A stretch of 64,000 nt of DNA from Iningainema tapete BLCC-T55 (GTDB lineage: Bacteria > Cyanobacteriota > Cyanobacteriia > Cyanobacteriales > Nostocaceae): the NCBI RefSeq assembly GCF_014698965.1, contig NZ_JACXAE010000092.1:1-64000 (forward strand). The letters are read 5' to 3'. Position numbers and translations under genes: made by a program. Under the pieces are notes generated by a model that saw only the letters and a program-made list of their open reading frames with translations, was not told the DNA's origin and did not search any database. The first letter of the stretch is position 1; each line of letters starts with the position of its first letter. Below, piece by piece: positions 40,621 to 50,061 of this stretch.

Positions 40621-42549
40621 TTAAGACTCACGCCCAGATGCCCATTTATCTCGCCATTTGACTGTTCCTTCACTGGCAATTACCCAGCGACGACAGACGA
40701 GATTTTCTCTTAACGGTGAAGTTCCTTCACGCAGTAGCACGTATTTGTAAGCAATCAATTTACCAGCACTTTCATTAAAGGGAATCTCCCCAAACCAGGT
40801 GTTAGTGTTAATGTATTCCAGTCGGTAAGCTTTAGAAATATCCCAGTTACCTAACTCTGGACAATCTCCTATTACCGCAACAATCTCACCAGGCTGAGTT
40901 TGGACATTATTAAGTTGCGCCCGTACAATTGTTTGTGCCTTAACGCGCTCCCCAACGTGACTAAGGACAATTACATCTCGCGTTCCTAGTTCTAAGTTAT
41001 ACAGATTACCATCTTTAACTTCAAACTTGCGCCGTGATAAAACATCGGTATGTTCTCCATCGGGTAAATCTGTGGCTACAGTTTCTAGAGTTACAGTTTC
41101 CCCACGATTCATCGCTACAAACAAAACTGAATCACGGTAACGGCGCACATAACAGTAAATATCGGGCGTGAGATACTTTTGCCAATGACTGCCCATCGAT
41201 ACGGCTGGATTGAGTCGTCGCAAACCAGATAGTAAGCGGATATCTCGATAAATCTGCGCGTCTGTGTCCCATTTCTCCATCATTGGGCGATTATAAGGAT
41301 CGTCACCCCCGTTAGTATCGTTGTGGAGGTACTGTTCTGTGCCGTAGTAGATGCAAGGAATGCCGCGACAAGTCATAATGAAAGCGATCGCTACTCGCAG
41401 CATTTCTGGATCTGGATTCAAACTTTGAAATCGGGGCATATCATGATTATCAATAAATGTAATCAACTCCGTTGCCCCGTAGTAGTGATGATCTAAGTTA
41501 AGCACATCTTGCATGAGGTGAAATCCCCCTTCAGCCCCTTTAGCCAAAGCCGCTCTAATCGCCACACAAAGTCCAAAATCTAAAATCGTCATCCCAGACT
41601 CATTGGCAAACTCAACTGAGCGATCGTTTCTCGGATCACTATAAATCCACTCACCAAAAATAAACACATCTGGTTTGTGGGTGAGAATATCAGCATTAAA
41701 CTCCTGCCAAAACCAGATAGGCATATGCTTAACTGTATCAACCCGCAAAGCATCAACGCCTCGGTCTAACCATTGTTTAATCGCTGATTTAATATAGTTG
41801 CGGTAGTCTGGATTATTTTCATTAAAGGTTGCCAATCCAGACAATTCACAGTTTTGTACTTGCCACTCGTTTTCCCAATCTGTTACTTCACCATAGTGGT
41901 GATACCAGTTATGGGGATCGTCATTGAAATCAGCAATTTTCACTCCATCGTCGTAGAGTTCGCCCTTCTTGCCGCTAAAATCAGGATTGCTGTGGTTACA
42001 CACAATGTCCAGCACCATTTTCATGTTGCGTTTGTGTAGCTCATCAATCAATCTGTCAAAAACTGTATCTCTGGTAGTTTGAGTTTTGTTCAGAGAAGGT
42101 TCTTCGTCCTTGCTAATAAAACGAGGGTTAATGCGCTTAAAATCTTTAGTCCAGTAGCCGTGAATCGCAGCTTGTTCAACAAATAATGCTTCAACTTGCT
42201 CAAATAAGGGTGTAAGCCACAGGGCTGTTATCCCCATGTTTTTTAAGTAATCCAGTTTGTCAATAATTCCTTGGATGTCACCACCCCAATATTTACCCCA
42301 ATCTTGTTGTTCTGGATCGTACAGTTCTGGGTTTGGTCCGGCACTGTTGTCAGGATCGCCATCATAAAAGCGATCTACAACAATAAAGTAAATTGTTTCT
42401 TGGCGAAATTCAATATCTCTAGTGTAGAGAAACTCTAAGTCAATATCACTTCCCGGTTGGGCTTCTTCTACCAGAGCTTCTACTTTTATTTGTGGATCGG
42501 TTACTTCATATTGTGATTCTGAAGCTTGAGAGGGAGGAGTGGATACCAT
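40621..42549 (-). CDS. GH13 alpha-amylase with C-terminal starch-binding module
   Basis: From ATG 42549 the product has 642 residues. The (beta/alpha)8 catalytic motifs are MKMVLDIVCNHSN, GVDALRVDTVKHMP (nucleophile Asp), FIFGEWIYSD (acid Glu) and ITFIDNHDMPRF (transition-state Asp). The C-terminal 100 residues (QTIVRAQLNNVQTQPGEIVA, GDCPELGNWD) form a CBM20 starch-binding domain. No signal peptide is seen, so it acts on intracellular glycogen or maltodextrins. The frame extends 13 codons further to a TTG (42588) without similarity. It converges with the permease across a repeat. Confidence 0.93.
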   Translation of the reverse strand: MVSTPPSQASESQYEVTDPQIKVEALVEEAQPGSDIDLEFLYTRDIEFRQETIYFIVVDRFYDGDPDNSAGPNPELYDPEQQDWGKYWGGDIQGIIDKLDYLKNMGITALWLTPLFEQVEALFVEQAAIHGYWTKDFKRINPRFISKDEEPSLNKTQTTRDTVFDRLIDELHKRNMKMVLDIVCNHSNPDFSGKKGELYDDGVKIADFNDDPHNWYHHYGEVTDWENEWQVQNCELSGLATFNENNPDYRNYIKSAIKQWLDRGVDALRVDTVKHMPIWFWQEFNADILTHKPDVFIFGEWIYSDPRNDRSVEFANESGMTILDFGLCVAIRAALAKGAEGGFHLMQDVLNLDHHYYGATELITFIDNHDMPRFQSLNPDPEMLRVAIAFIMTCRGIPCIYYGTEQYLHNDTNGGDDPYNRPMMEKWDTDAQIYRDIRLLSGLRRLNPAVSMGSHWQKYLTPDIYCYVRRYRDSVLFVAMNRGETVTLETVATDLPDGEHTDVLSRRKFEVKDGNLYNLELGTRDVIVLSHVGERVKAQTIVRAQLNNVQTQPGEIVAVIGDCPELGNWDISKAYRLEYINTNTWFGEIPFNESAGKLIAYKYVLLREGTSPLRENLVCRRWVIASEGTVKWRDKWASGRES

Positions 42550-42619
42550 ACGATGCTCTACTACTGATATGTTTCCCCATTTTCTCAAACTTTAGAAAAG
42601 TTGCAAATTTTTTGTATTT

Positions 42620-42670
42620 CTTTTGGAACCCCCTCTTGCCCCCCCTTATAAGGGGGGGGTTGGGGGGGTT
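42620..42670. repeat. C-run/G-run inverted repeat
   Basis: ACCCCCTCTTGCCCCCCCTT pairs with AAGGGGGGGGTTGGGGGGGT across TATA. It sits between the GH13 gene promoter and the end of ugd. It may terminate ugd; it is also a dispersed repeat type (compare 9415-9480). Confidence 0.6.
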
Positions 42671-44062
42671 TTATCTTCCTACGCCTACGTATTGGAAGCC
42701 GGCTCTTACCATCATTTCCGGATCGAGGAAGTTACGACCATCGATCATGACGGGGTGGTTCATCAACTGAGCCATTTTGGTATAATCTAAGTGGCTGAAT
42801 TGTTGCCATTCTGTGACAAGTACTAATGCATCGCAGCCGTCAGCAAGTCGTTCGGCATCGGTTTCTACTAGTACACCAGAAAGACCATGACGCATTCCTG
42901 TTTGGGAAACGATGGGATCGTATGCCTTGACTTTAGCGCCCAATCTGTTCAACTGTTCAATTAAGTTCAGTGATGGGGCGTCGCGCATATCATCGGTATC
43001 TGGTTTGAAGGTTAAACCTAGCAATCCGACTGTTTTACCTTTCAGGATTTTGAGGACTTGCTGGAGTTTTTCCATCGCAATCAGGCGTTGGCGTTCGTTG
43101 ACGCTCACAGCGGATTTTAGCAATTGGGCTTCGTAACCGTAGTCATCAGCGGTGTGAATCAGCGCAGCTACGTCTTTGGGGAAGCAGGAACCACCCCAGC
43201 CGATACCAGCGTTTAAGAATTTGTTACCAATGCGGGAGTCTAAACCGATGCCTTTGGCAACTTGAGTAACGTCAGCACCAACGCGATCGCAAATGTTAGC
43301 GACTTCGTTAATAAAGCTAATCTTTGTCGCCAAGAAGGCATTTGCGGCGTATTTAATCATTTCCGCCGAGCTTAAGTCGGTTGCTAAAATTGGTACTGGG
43401 GGTAAATTTGGGTTTTCCGCAAATTTACGTTCGACGATGGGAGCATACAATTCTTGCATCATCGCGATCGCTCTGGGGCTATTGCCTCCCAAAACTATGC
43501 GATCAGGATTAAAGGTATCATACACTGCCGAACCTTCCCGCAAAAACTCTGGATTACTGACTACATCAAACTTGGCGGCAATCTCAGGTACGGTGTTATC
43601 ACTTGGTACTCCACCTGCGGGGACTAAAGTTTTTTGCCGTTCGGCAATACCATCAAGAACAATCATTCGTACCCAGTCGCCCGAACCGATTGGCACTGTG
43701 GATTTATTCACAATTACCTTATACCCACCATCTAAATGAGCACCAATACTCCGAGCTACAGCTTCAACATAACGAGTGTCGCTTTCACCTGTGGGCAAAG
43801 GCGGTGTTCCTACAGCGATGAATAATATATCGCCATGAGCCACTCCCGCGCCAATATCTGTAGTGAATTGGATTTTTCCTGTAGCTATGGCAGCTTGCAT
43901 AATATCTGAAAGTCCAGGCTCAAAAATCGGCGATTGCCCAGCCTTCATGATTTTGACTTTTTCTTCGTTGTTATCTACACAAATTACATCATGTCCAATG
44001 TGAGCTAAGCAAGCGCCTGTCACCAAACCAACATAACCAGTACCAATTACGCAAACACGCAT
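42671..44062 (-). CDS. ugd: UDP-glucose 6-dehydrogenase
   Basis: This enzyme oxidises UDP-glucose twice to UDP-glucuronate using NAD+. The 463 residues show the Rossmann start VIGTGYVGLVTGACLAHIGH, then the VGTPPLP motif, STVPIGSG, NPEFLREGSAV and the catalytic cysteine in WGGSCFPKDV (about residue 280). Transcribed just after uxs on the same strand (67-bp spacer with a palindrome), so together they convert UDP-glucose to UDP-glucuronate and then to UDP-xylose for exopolysaccharide. Confidence 0.94.
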   Translation of the reverse strand: MRVCVIGTGYVGLVTGACLAHIGHDVICVDNNEEKVKIMKAGQSPIFEPGLSDIMQAAIATGKIQFTTDIGAGVAHGDILFIAVGTPPLPTGESDTRYVEAVARSIGAHLDGGYKVIVNKSTVPIGSGDWVRMIVLDGIAERQKTLVPAGGVPSDNTVPEIAAKFDVVSNPEFLREGSAVYDTFNPDRIVLGGNSPRAIAMMQELYAPIVERKFAENPNLPPVPILATDLSSAEMIKYAANAFLATKISFINEVANICDRVGADVTQVAKGIGLDSRIGNKFLNAGIGWGGSCFPKDVAALIHTADDYGYEAQLLKSAVSVNERQRLIAMEKLQQVLKILKGKTVGLLGLTFKPDTDDMRDAPSLNLIEQLNRLGAKVKAYDPIVSQTGMRHGLSGVLVETDAERLADGCDALVLVTEWQQFSHLDYTKMAQLMNHPVMIDGRNFLDPEMMVRAGFQYVGVGR

Positions 44063-44103
44063 TTAATTTTCCTCGTTTTTTTTGGGATTAATTTTTCATT
44101 GGT

Positions 44104-44134
44104 TGTAGAGACGTTCCGGCGGAACGTCTCTACA
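44104..44134. repeat. AGACGTTCC palindrome; contains the uxs stop codon
   Basis: TGTAGAGACGTTCC (44104-44117), loop GGC, GGAACGTCTCTACA (44121-44134): a 14-bp perfect stem. The minus-strand TAG stop of uxs (44132-44130) lies inside it. It is the most regular member of the dispersed family. Confidence 0.85.
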
Positions 44135-45056
44135 GAATCCGTTGACGAAAATCATCTACTGTCAGTTTTAACCCTTGTTGCAACGGAACGGTAGGTTCCC
44201 AATTTAACCAAGTTTTTGCCCTAGTGATATCAGGGCGACGGCGACGAGGATCGTCTGATGGTAGTGGTTCAAACTTTATTTGCGCATCGGGATTGACTAA
44301 ATTTTGTACAGCTTGCGCCAATTCTAAAATTGTGTACTCATCGGGGTTTCCCAAATTTACTGGACCGATGAATTCGCCATTCATGAGTCGCATCAGTCCT
44401 TCTACTAAGTCAGACACGTAGCAAAAACTACGTGTTTGGGAACCATCACCATATACCGTTAAAGGAATGCCTTGGAGTGCTTGAACGACAAAATTACTTA
44501 CTACCCGACCATCGTTTTCTAACATCCGAGGTCCATAGGTATTAAAAATTCGAGCTACCCGAATATCGACTTTATTTTGTCTATAATAATCAAACGCCAG
44601 TGTTTCTGCAATCCGTTTACCTTCGTCGTAGCAGGATCTTAAGCCAATGGGATTAACGTTGCCCCAGTATTCTTCGCTTTGAGGATGAACTTCTGGATCG
44701 CCGTACACTTCACTTGTAGAAGCTAGCAGTACCCGTGCTTTGACGCGCTTAGCCAAACCCAACATGTTTAGCGTTCCCATCACGCTAGTTTTCACAGTTT
44801 TGACTGGGTTGTACTGGTAATGTACCGGTGAAGCAGGACATGCCAAGTGGTATATTTGATCTACTTCTAACCGAATTGGTTCGGTAATGTCATGGCGAAT
44901 GAATTCAAAGTAAGGATTTTCCATCCACTTCAGGATGTTGCGTTTATGTCCTGTGTAGAAGTTATCTAAGCAAATAACTTCATGTTTGTCTGCTATCAAT
45001 CGGTCAATTAAATGAGAACCAATGAATCCAGCGCCGCCCGTTACCAATATTCTCAT
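44130..45056 (-). CDS. uxs: UDP-glucuronate decarboxylase (UDP-xylose synthase)
   Basis: This is an extended short-chain dehydrogenase of 308 residues: [16 protein letters not shown] with NAD-binding GGAGFIG (7-13), [18 protein letters not shown] and the catalytic Tyr-Lys in [15 protein letters not shown] and [17 protein letters not shown] are typical of UXS. It decarboxylates UDP-glucuronate to UDP-xylose with internal NAD+ recycling. It is followed by ugd on the same strand, so the pathway's two steps are adjacent. The stop codon is provided by a dispersed palindrome, and the last residues (RQRIL) are close to normal length. Confidence 0.92.
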   Translation of the reverse strand: MRILVTGGAGFIGSHLIDRLIADKHEVICLDNFYTGHKRNILKWMENPYFEFIRHDITEPIRLEVDQIYHLACPASPVHYQYNPVKTVKTSVMGTLNMLGLAKRVKARVLLASTSEVYGDPEVHPQSEEYWGNVNPIGLRSCYDEGKRIAETLAFDYYRQNKVDIRVARIFNTYGPRMLENDGRVVSNFVVQALQGIPLTVYGDGSQTRSFCYVSDLVEGLMRLMNGEFIGPVNLGNPDEYTILELAQAVQNLVNPDAQIKFEPLPSDDPRRRRPDITRAKTWLNWEPTVPLQQGLKLTVDDFRQRIL

Positions 45057-45328
45057 AGTGTCCCAGATACTTACGGATATTTACAGCTTTTACACTTGTT
45101 TTTAGAATACCCAGTTTGGCAATTAAAATATTGCCGAGCTAGATATTTTGAGTAGTTGTCATCTGACAATGTAAATCATTTTTTAAAGCGTTTTTGTTTT
45201 GTTTGTTTTTTGCATTTCTTTACAATTCAATTAGCAAATTAACAAACATCACTAGGTAATTGTTAGCTATCTGCCAAAAATTTACAAAATCTTTAAGATT
45301 ATGAAGTTTTTCGCATAATTGATAACAA

Positions 45329-47476
45329 TTAAATAATTCCCTCTGACATAGTGGCTGTAGCACTAGTAACACCTTCTGGGAGAATCGAGGTTTGTTTTTG
45401 TTGGGGTTCTCCAAGCATAACAATAGAGCAGGTGAGTTGTCTAGCTAACTGAGTAGTGACATCACTGATAGCTAATCCGCCTGGGCTAGTTCTACTCCGT
45501 ATAAACGGCAATACTACCAAGTCGTATAATCGCGCAGCTTGCAAAATCGCTTGAGCGACATTTTCATGGGCAAGAATTTGAATTTCTGGTGGGTTTGGTA
45601 AAGCCAGTTTAGAGATGATTAAAGAAAGTTGCGATCGCCGCCACGCAATCTTACTGGAACTAGTGCGACGTTCACACACATTCAAAAGGGTAACTTGTGC
45701 TTGATTCGCTTCTGCTAGAATTTGCGCAAATTTTACAGGTTCTAAAGTTGGTGTAGTTAAATTCTCCACAGGCACCAAGATACGCTGAATTTTTTTCGGT
45801 GATTCTACTAGTCGTGTCACGGCAACTGGGCAATGAGATGCCCACAGAACGTTATCAATCACGTTGCCAAACAAACGTGCTTTCAACCCAGTACGTTTAC
45901 CCCAACCCATGACAATTAAATTAGCATTTTGTTCTCGAGATGCTCTACTAATACCTTGAGCAAAAGCATCATCAATTCTCAGTAAAGGTTCTGCCTCTAC
46001 TTCCAAAACTCGACTAAATGCCAAAGCTTTTGCGAGTAAACGTTCACTGCGTTGTACAGAAGCTTCCAACTGGGGCGCATCCATATGGGCAAAAGCAGTT
46101 GCGATCGCCAGTGGCACAATCCTACCTTGAGATTGACGTGCCAATAAAGACGCCATTTCAATCAAATACTGTTGCGTCTGGGGATTGTATACAGGTACAA
46201 CTATAGTGAAAGGACTGTCTGTTTTTTGCGAGTTGCGCTCAGGTGGGTAATTAAAGCGTTCCGTACTTGCTTGTCTATTGGTCAAACCTACAGCTACTTT
46301 GCTAGTAACTAGCGGTCCTAATGTTGATGTTACAAGCATTAAGACTATAACACCGTTTAAAACGTCTATTGTTAGTAACCCAGCCCGGTATCCCACTAAC
46401 GTTGCCGCTAACGTTGCACCTACTTGCGGCATTGACAGCGACCACATTGTTAGCGTTTCTTGCCAGTTGTAGCGGTAGATCAATTTTGCCAGTAGTGCAG
46501 CTAGAAATTTGCTCACAATCAAACCGACGACAATAAATAAAGTTAATTTGATTGTGCCAGCACTTTTGACAAAAGCAGGTACATCTATCAGTAAGCCCAA
46601 GTCAACAAAGAAAATGGGAATAAATAGTACATTACCAACAAATACTACCTTTTCTTTGACTGGTCCATTACCAACAGCTTCGTTGACTGCTAAACCCGCC
46701 AAAAAAGCTCCGACAATTTTTTCGATGCCAATTAACTGAGCGCCTACAGATGCCAGAAATACGGAAATGAGGACAAACAAAAATTGGTTACCTTCATCAT
46801 CTCCCGATCTACGGAAAAATTCTTTACCTGCCCAATCAAAACCTAATAAAACTACCAGTGAGTAGATAATTAAAGAATTCAATAAAGTAATTAACTGCCA
46901 TAAGCTGAATTCCCCAGTATGAATAGCTACACATACAGCTAACACTAGTAGTGCGCCAACGTCAGTAAAAATAGTCGCCCCGATTGTGACAATCACTGCT
47001 TCATTATTTACCACACCCATGCGACTGATCATCGGATATGCTAAGAGGGTATGAGAAGCGAACAAAGAACCAATCAAGATCGAAGCATTCCAATCAAAGC
47101 CAAAAATTCGCCCAACAAAAGTTCCTACTAATAGGGGGACACTGAAGGTAAATATGCCAAACCCCAAAGAGCGGTTTCTGTAGGAACGAAATTGTTCAAT
47201 GTCAACTTCTAACCCGGCGACAAACATTAAATAAATTAAGCCAATGTCTGATAGCAAGTTCATCATTGGCGAGTTTGTGTTTAGTATATTCCAGCCGTAG
47301 GGACCTAGCACTACCCCTGCCGCGAGTAAACCTACTAAACCTGGTAGCTTGAGCCGCTCAAACAGGATGGGTACGATTAAGATAACTACCAGTAAAATAG
47401 CGAAAGGTACAATTGGTTCCTTGCCAAGGACTTGGGTAGCTGGTTCCAGAGCAAGAAGTTGTGATATCAGTTCCAT
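45329..47476 (-). CDS. Cation:proton antiporter (CPA2/Kef type) with C-terminal USP domains
   Basis: From ATG 47476 the product has 715 residues. The first 430 form the CPA2 antiporter with about 12 helices: LKLPGLVGLLAAGVVLGPYG, LMFVAGLEVD, and the ion-binding region ATIFTDVGALLVLA with its acidic residue. VGAFLAGLAVNEAV is in the middle. The C-terminal half carries two universal stress protein-like domains (about 440-575 and 585-710; ASREQNANLIVMGWGKRTG and RILVPVENL). That gives a soluble sensor fused to a transporter. The frame extends 12 codons to TTG 47512. It would exchange Na+ or K+ for H+ at the plasma membrane; the ion is not known. Confidence 0.9.
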   Translation of the reverse strand: MELISQLLALEPATQVLGKEPIVPFAILLVVILIVPILFERLKLPGLVGLLAAGVVLGPYGWNILNTNSPMMNLLSDIGLIYLMFVAGLEVDIEQFRSYRNRSLGFGIFTFSVPLLVGTFVGRIFGFDWNASILIGSLFASHTLLAYPMISRMGVVNNEAVIVTIGATIFTDVGALLVLAVCVAIHTGEFSLWQLITLLNSLIIYSLVVLLGFDWAGKEFFRRSGDDEGNQFLFVLISVFLASVGAQLIGIEKIVGAFLAGLAVNEAVGNGPVKEKVVFVGNVLFIPIFFVDLGLLIDVPAFVKSAGTIKLTLFIVVGLIVSKFLAALLAKLIYRYNWQETLTMWSLSMPQVGATLAATLVGYRAGLLTIDVLNGVIVLMLVTSTLGPLVTSKVAVGLTNRQASTERFNYPPERNSQKTDSPFTIVVPVYNPQTQQYLIEMASLLARQSQGRIVPLAIATAFAHMDAPQLEASVQRSERLLAKALAFSRVLEVEAEPLLRIDDAFAQGISRASREQNANLIVMGWGKRTGLKARLFGNVIDNVLWASHCPVAVTRLVESPKKIQRILVPVENLTTPTLEPVKFAQILAEANQAQVTLLNVCERRTSSSKIAWRRSQLSLIISKLALPNPPEIQILAHENVAQAILQAARLYDLVVLPFIRSRTSPGGLAISDVTTQLARQLTCSIVMLGEPQQKQTSILPEGVTSATATMSEGII

Positions 47477-47618
47477 AGGTAGGAATTGTTTAAGCGCGTG
47501 GTGAAGCTGCAATTACCGTTACGATAATCGCTCTTAATCAATGCAACTGGAATTAACCACCCTGATGAAAAAAAAATCTTAACTAGATTACCTGAAGCAG
47601 CATTAAAGGCATAACTAC

Positions 47619-48281
47619 CTATGGGTGGATTTGACTTAAAATAAATCGTAGGCGATCGTAGTCATCTTTGAGCAAAATACTGAGAGTGCGTCCGGCTTTA
47701 ATTAGCCATTCTCTATCAGCTTTGCGTAACTGGTACACGAACCGAATGGCTGCTGCTACCAAAGCATCAACAGGTGCGCCACTAATAGATAGCAATGTTC
47801 TTAAAAAATCTAGCTCTTCAGTGAACTTGATGATTGCTTCCGGTTCGCAACGGTAAACGGCTTGGTGAATTTGCGGTGGACGTGGAGGTATATATTGATA
47901 TAAACCCCGCGCCGAATTAGCATCTTCTGAAGGAGCAAACCCAACGATCGCCGCCCGAAATTCAGTTTTGAGCATAGCGAATATCTGGGGTTGTTCCTCG
48001 CGCAAATCTTGTAAAGACAACCCCAAAGCTACTGCCCGGTGTACTGAATCTATCGGCATTGTCGTTGCATAGTATACCACAGCATAAATTTGATTGCCCG
48101 ACTCTTCATCTTGTGAACAAACCCAACTGCCAAAGGGGGGCATAGGCGGAAAGCTTAAATCCTCTGGTTCTAAACACTGAGCTAAAAATTCACAACTCGA
48201 AGTTTCAATCACCTCAGCGATGTGATTGGGATGGCGATCGCGATTGTCAAACTGTGGTAAGGGAAGGCGCATAGTAGTCAT
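47619..48281 (-). CDS. HAS-barrel-type conserved cyanobacterial protein
   Basis: The 220-residue protein has N-terminal features (HIAEVIETSSCEFLAQCLEP, then GSWVCSQD and IYAVVYYATT) of the HAS barrel (HerA-ATP synthase N-terminal-like domain). A helical C-terminal part follows (LRTLLSISGAPVDALVAAAI, REWLIKAGRTLSILLKDDYD). The family is widespread in cyanobacteria without a known function. It is followed by repeats before ndhS and is probably not in an operon with rodA. Confidence 0.75.
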   Translation of the reverse strand: MTTMRLPLPQFDNRDRHPNHIAEVIETSSCEFLAQCLEPEDLSFPPMPPFGSWVCSQDEESGNQIYAVVYYATTMPIDSVHRAVALGLSLQDLREEQPQIFAMLKTEFRAAIVGFAPSEDANSARGLYQYIPPRPPQIHQAVYRCEPEAIIKFTEELDFLRTLLSISGAPVDALVAAAIRFVYQLRKADREWLIKAGRTLSILLKDDYDRLRFILSQIHP

Positions 48282-48283
48282 TA

Positions 48284-48358
48284 GTCATTAGTAATTAGTC
48301 CTAAGTCATTAGTCCTTACCAAATGACTTAGGACTAATTACTTAGGACAAATAACTCA
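48284..48358. repeat. CATTAGT-type repeats forming a hairpin
   Basis: GTCATTAGTCATTAGTAATT and GTCCTAAGTCATTAGTCC pair with GACTTAGGACTAATTACTTA. An STRR array folding on itself between two same-strand genes. Confidence 0.65.
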
Positions 48359-48360
48359 AT

Positions 48361-48558
48361 TTATTTACCTTTTTTTCCTTTTGCTGTGGTTTCTACAAGT
48401 TCCAACTCTGATAGGCGAAAGGTAATTAATTTATCCCAGTTGCCACCTTCAAAAAGTACAGCTACCTTGCCATCACTTACCCGTTGCACGAGTCCTTCAG
48501 TGCGATAGTAGGTATCTGCCGGATTCTTGACGCGAACAGTTGCTCCAGGTAGAATCAT
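48361..48558 (-). CDS. ndhS: NAD(P)H dehydrogenase subunit NdhS
   Basis: NdhS is the SH3-like peripheral subunit of the photosynthetic NDH-1 complex, where it docks ferredoxin as electron donor for cyclic electron flow. The 65-residue product reads [20 protein letters not shown], then [20 protein letters not shown] and [12 protein letters not shown], matching NdhS, with the basic tail AKGKKGK. The length fits the cyanobacterial form. It lies alone, with heptamer repeats before the next gene. Confidence 0.88.
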   Translation of the reverse strand: MILPGATVRVKNPADTYYRTEGLVQRVSDGKVAVLFEGGNWDKLITFRLSELELVETTAKGKKGK

Positions 48559-48639
48559 GGTTTTTGAGTTATAGGTTTCCTATTACTAGCTTAATCTTTG
48601 TCAATGGTCATTGGTCATTGATTTAGACAATTGACAAAT

Positions 48640-48669
48640 GTACAGACGCGAGGAACATCGCGTCTGTAC
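48640..48669. repeat. AGACGCGA palindrome abutting the rodA stop
   Basis: GTACAGACGCGA (48640-48651) pairs with TCGCGTCTGTAC (48658-48669) around a GGAACA loop. The rodA TAG stop (48671-48669) starts inside its edge. Confidence 0.8.
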
Positions 48670-49979
48670 TAATACTTCTGTCTTCTTTGACGATAGTTTG
48701 CCACTGATTCTACCAGTCCCAAGGCAAAGAAATTTGTCAACATGGCAGAACGACCGTAACTCATCCACGGTAAGGGAATCCCTGCCACTGGTGCTAAACC
48801 AACGGTCATTCCTATGTTAACAATCATTTGAAACACGATCATGGACAAAACGCCAACTGCCAACAACGAACCAAAGTTATCTTTGGCAGTTTGAGCAATG
48901 TGTAATAAGCGCAGACAAATTACGCAGAAGACAAACAGTACTACCAAACAGCCAATAAAACCGAATTCTTCTCCCACAGCAGAAAAGATGAAATCTGTAT
49001 GTTGTTCGGGAACAAAATTTAGTTGAGTCATGGGACCTTTATTTAAACCCCATCCAATCCATTCCCCAGCACCGATAGCAATCCGAGATTGATGTTGGTG
49101 ATACCCAGCGCCCAGAATATCGCGGTTGGGATCGAGAAATGAGGTGAGTCGGGCTTTTTGATATGGCTTCAAAACGTGGTTCCAAAGAAAGATTCCTAAT
49201 TCGCCACCCAGCATATTTAAACCCCATGCACCAAAGCCACTCATCCCAAATCTTCGCCAAGGGAGAGTTTGCCAACCAACTATACCCATTGCTATTGACC
49301 ACAGTAATCCCAAAGGTCCAAAAACTAAATCATTTGATAATTTGATTGGGAAGGGCCAAGTTGAACTAAACAAAATTGCGGCAACAATCGGAGAAATCAT
49401 CAGTATCAACCAGCCGGGGTTGGCATTTGCCCAGTACAACATTCCTAACACGATCGCCGCAAATACTAGTGATGTTGCCAAATCTGGCTGTAAAAATACC
49501 AATCCCCACGGCACAGCTGTAATTGCCAAAGCCCTGAACACGCTGGGTAGAGTGGAGGCAGTGCGCTTATGTAATAAAGCTGCCAAAGTAATAATTAACC
49601 CTACCTTAGCAAATTCCGAGGGTTGGATTCTGAACCCAGCGACTTCTATCCATCGTTGCGCCCCCTTAGCGCTTGTACCCGCGAACATGACTCCGATCAA
49701 GCTGATGTTGGTGAGTGTATATGTTACCCAGTGCCACTGAATAAAGTTTTCGTAGCGGATCAGAGCAATAATTAGTGCGATCGCAAATCCAATCCCAGCG
49801 ATTAGCCAGTGCCACCACCAGTCAGCTAATCCCTGGTTCAACTCTGTACTGCGGATCATGATCCCGCCAAAGACGGATAGTGCTACTGGCAAACTAAATA
49901 ATAACCAGTCTACTTGCTGCCAGGGTTTAACCCAATATGAAAAGCGAATTTTGGGTAGCGGTGACCTTTTTAACAACAT
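48669..49979 (-). CDS. rodA: Rod shape-determining protein RodA (SEDS glycosyltransferase)
   Basis: RodA polymerises lipid II into glycan strands for lateral wall growth with PBP2. The 436 residues have about 10 membrane helices and the SEDS motifs GAQRWIEVAGFRIQPSEFAK, VFLQPDLATSLVFAAIVL, ARLTSFLDPNRDILGAGYH and the catalytic loop region FVPEQHTDFIFSAVGEEFGF. The C-terminal GIPLPWMSYGRSAM is typical. It follows the Mrp gene on the same strand with an 82-bp gap. The stop lies at a dispersed palindrome. Confidence 0.94.
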   Translation of the reverse strand: MLLKRSPLPKIRFSYWVKPWQQVDWLLFSLPVALSVFGGIMIRSTELNQGLADWWWHWLIAGIGFAIALIIALIRYENFIQWHWVTYTLTNISLIGVMFAGTSAKGAQRWIEVAGFRIQPSEFAKVGLIITLAALLHKRTASTLPSVFRALAITAVPWGLVFLQPDLATSLVFAAIVLGMLYWANANPGWLILMISPIVAAILFSSTWPFPIKLSNDLVFGPLGLLWSIAMGIVGWQTLPWRRFGMSGFGAWGLNMLGGELGIFLWNHVLKPYQKARLTSFLDPNRDILGAGYHQHQSRIAIGAGEWIGWGLNKGPMTQLNFVPEQHTDFIFSAVGEEFGFIGCLVVLFVFCVICLRLLHIAQTAKDNFGSLLAVGVLSMIVFQMIVNIGMTVGLAPVAGIPLPWMSYGRSAMLTNFFALGLVESVANYRQRRQKY

Positions 49980-50061
49980 TACATTTAATTTTTTTACTTA
50001 GAAGCTACTAAAAATATGTATTCCCATGTCTTTTAGCACTAACCTGACAAAATTGCAATTT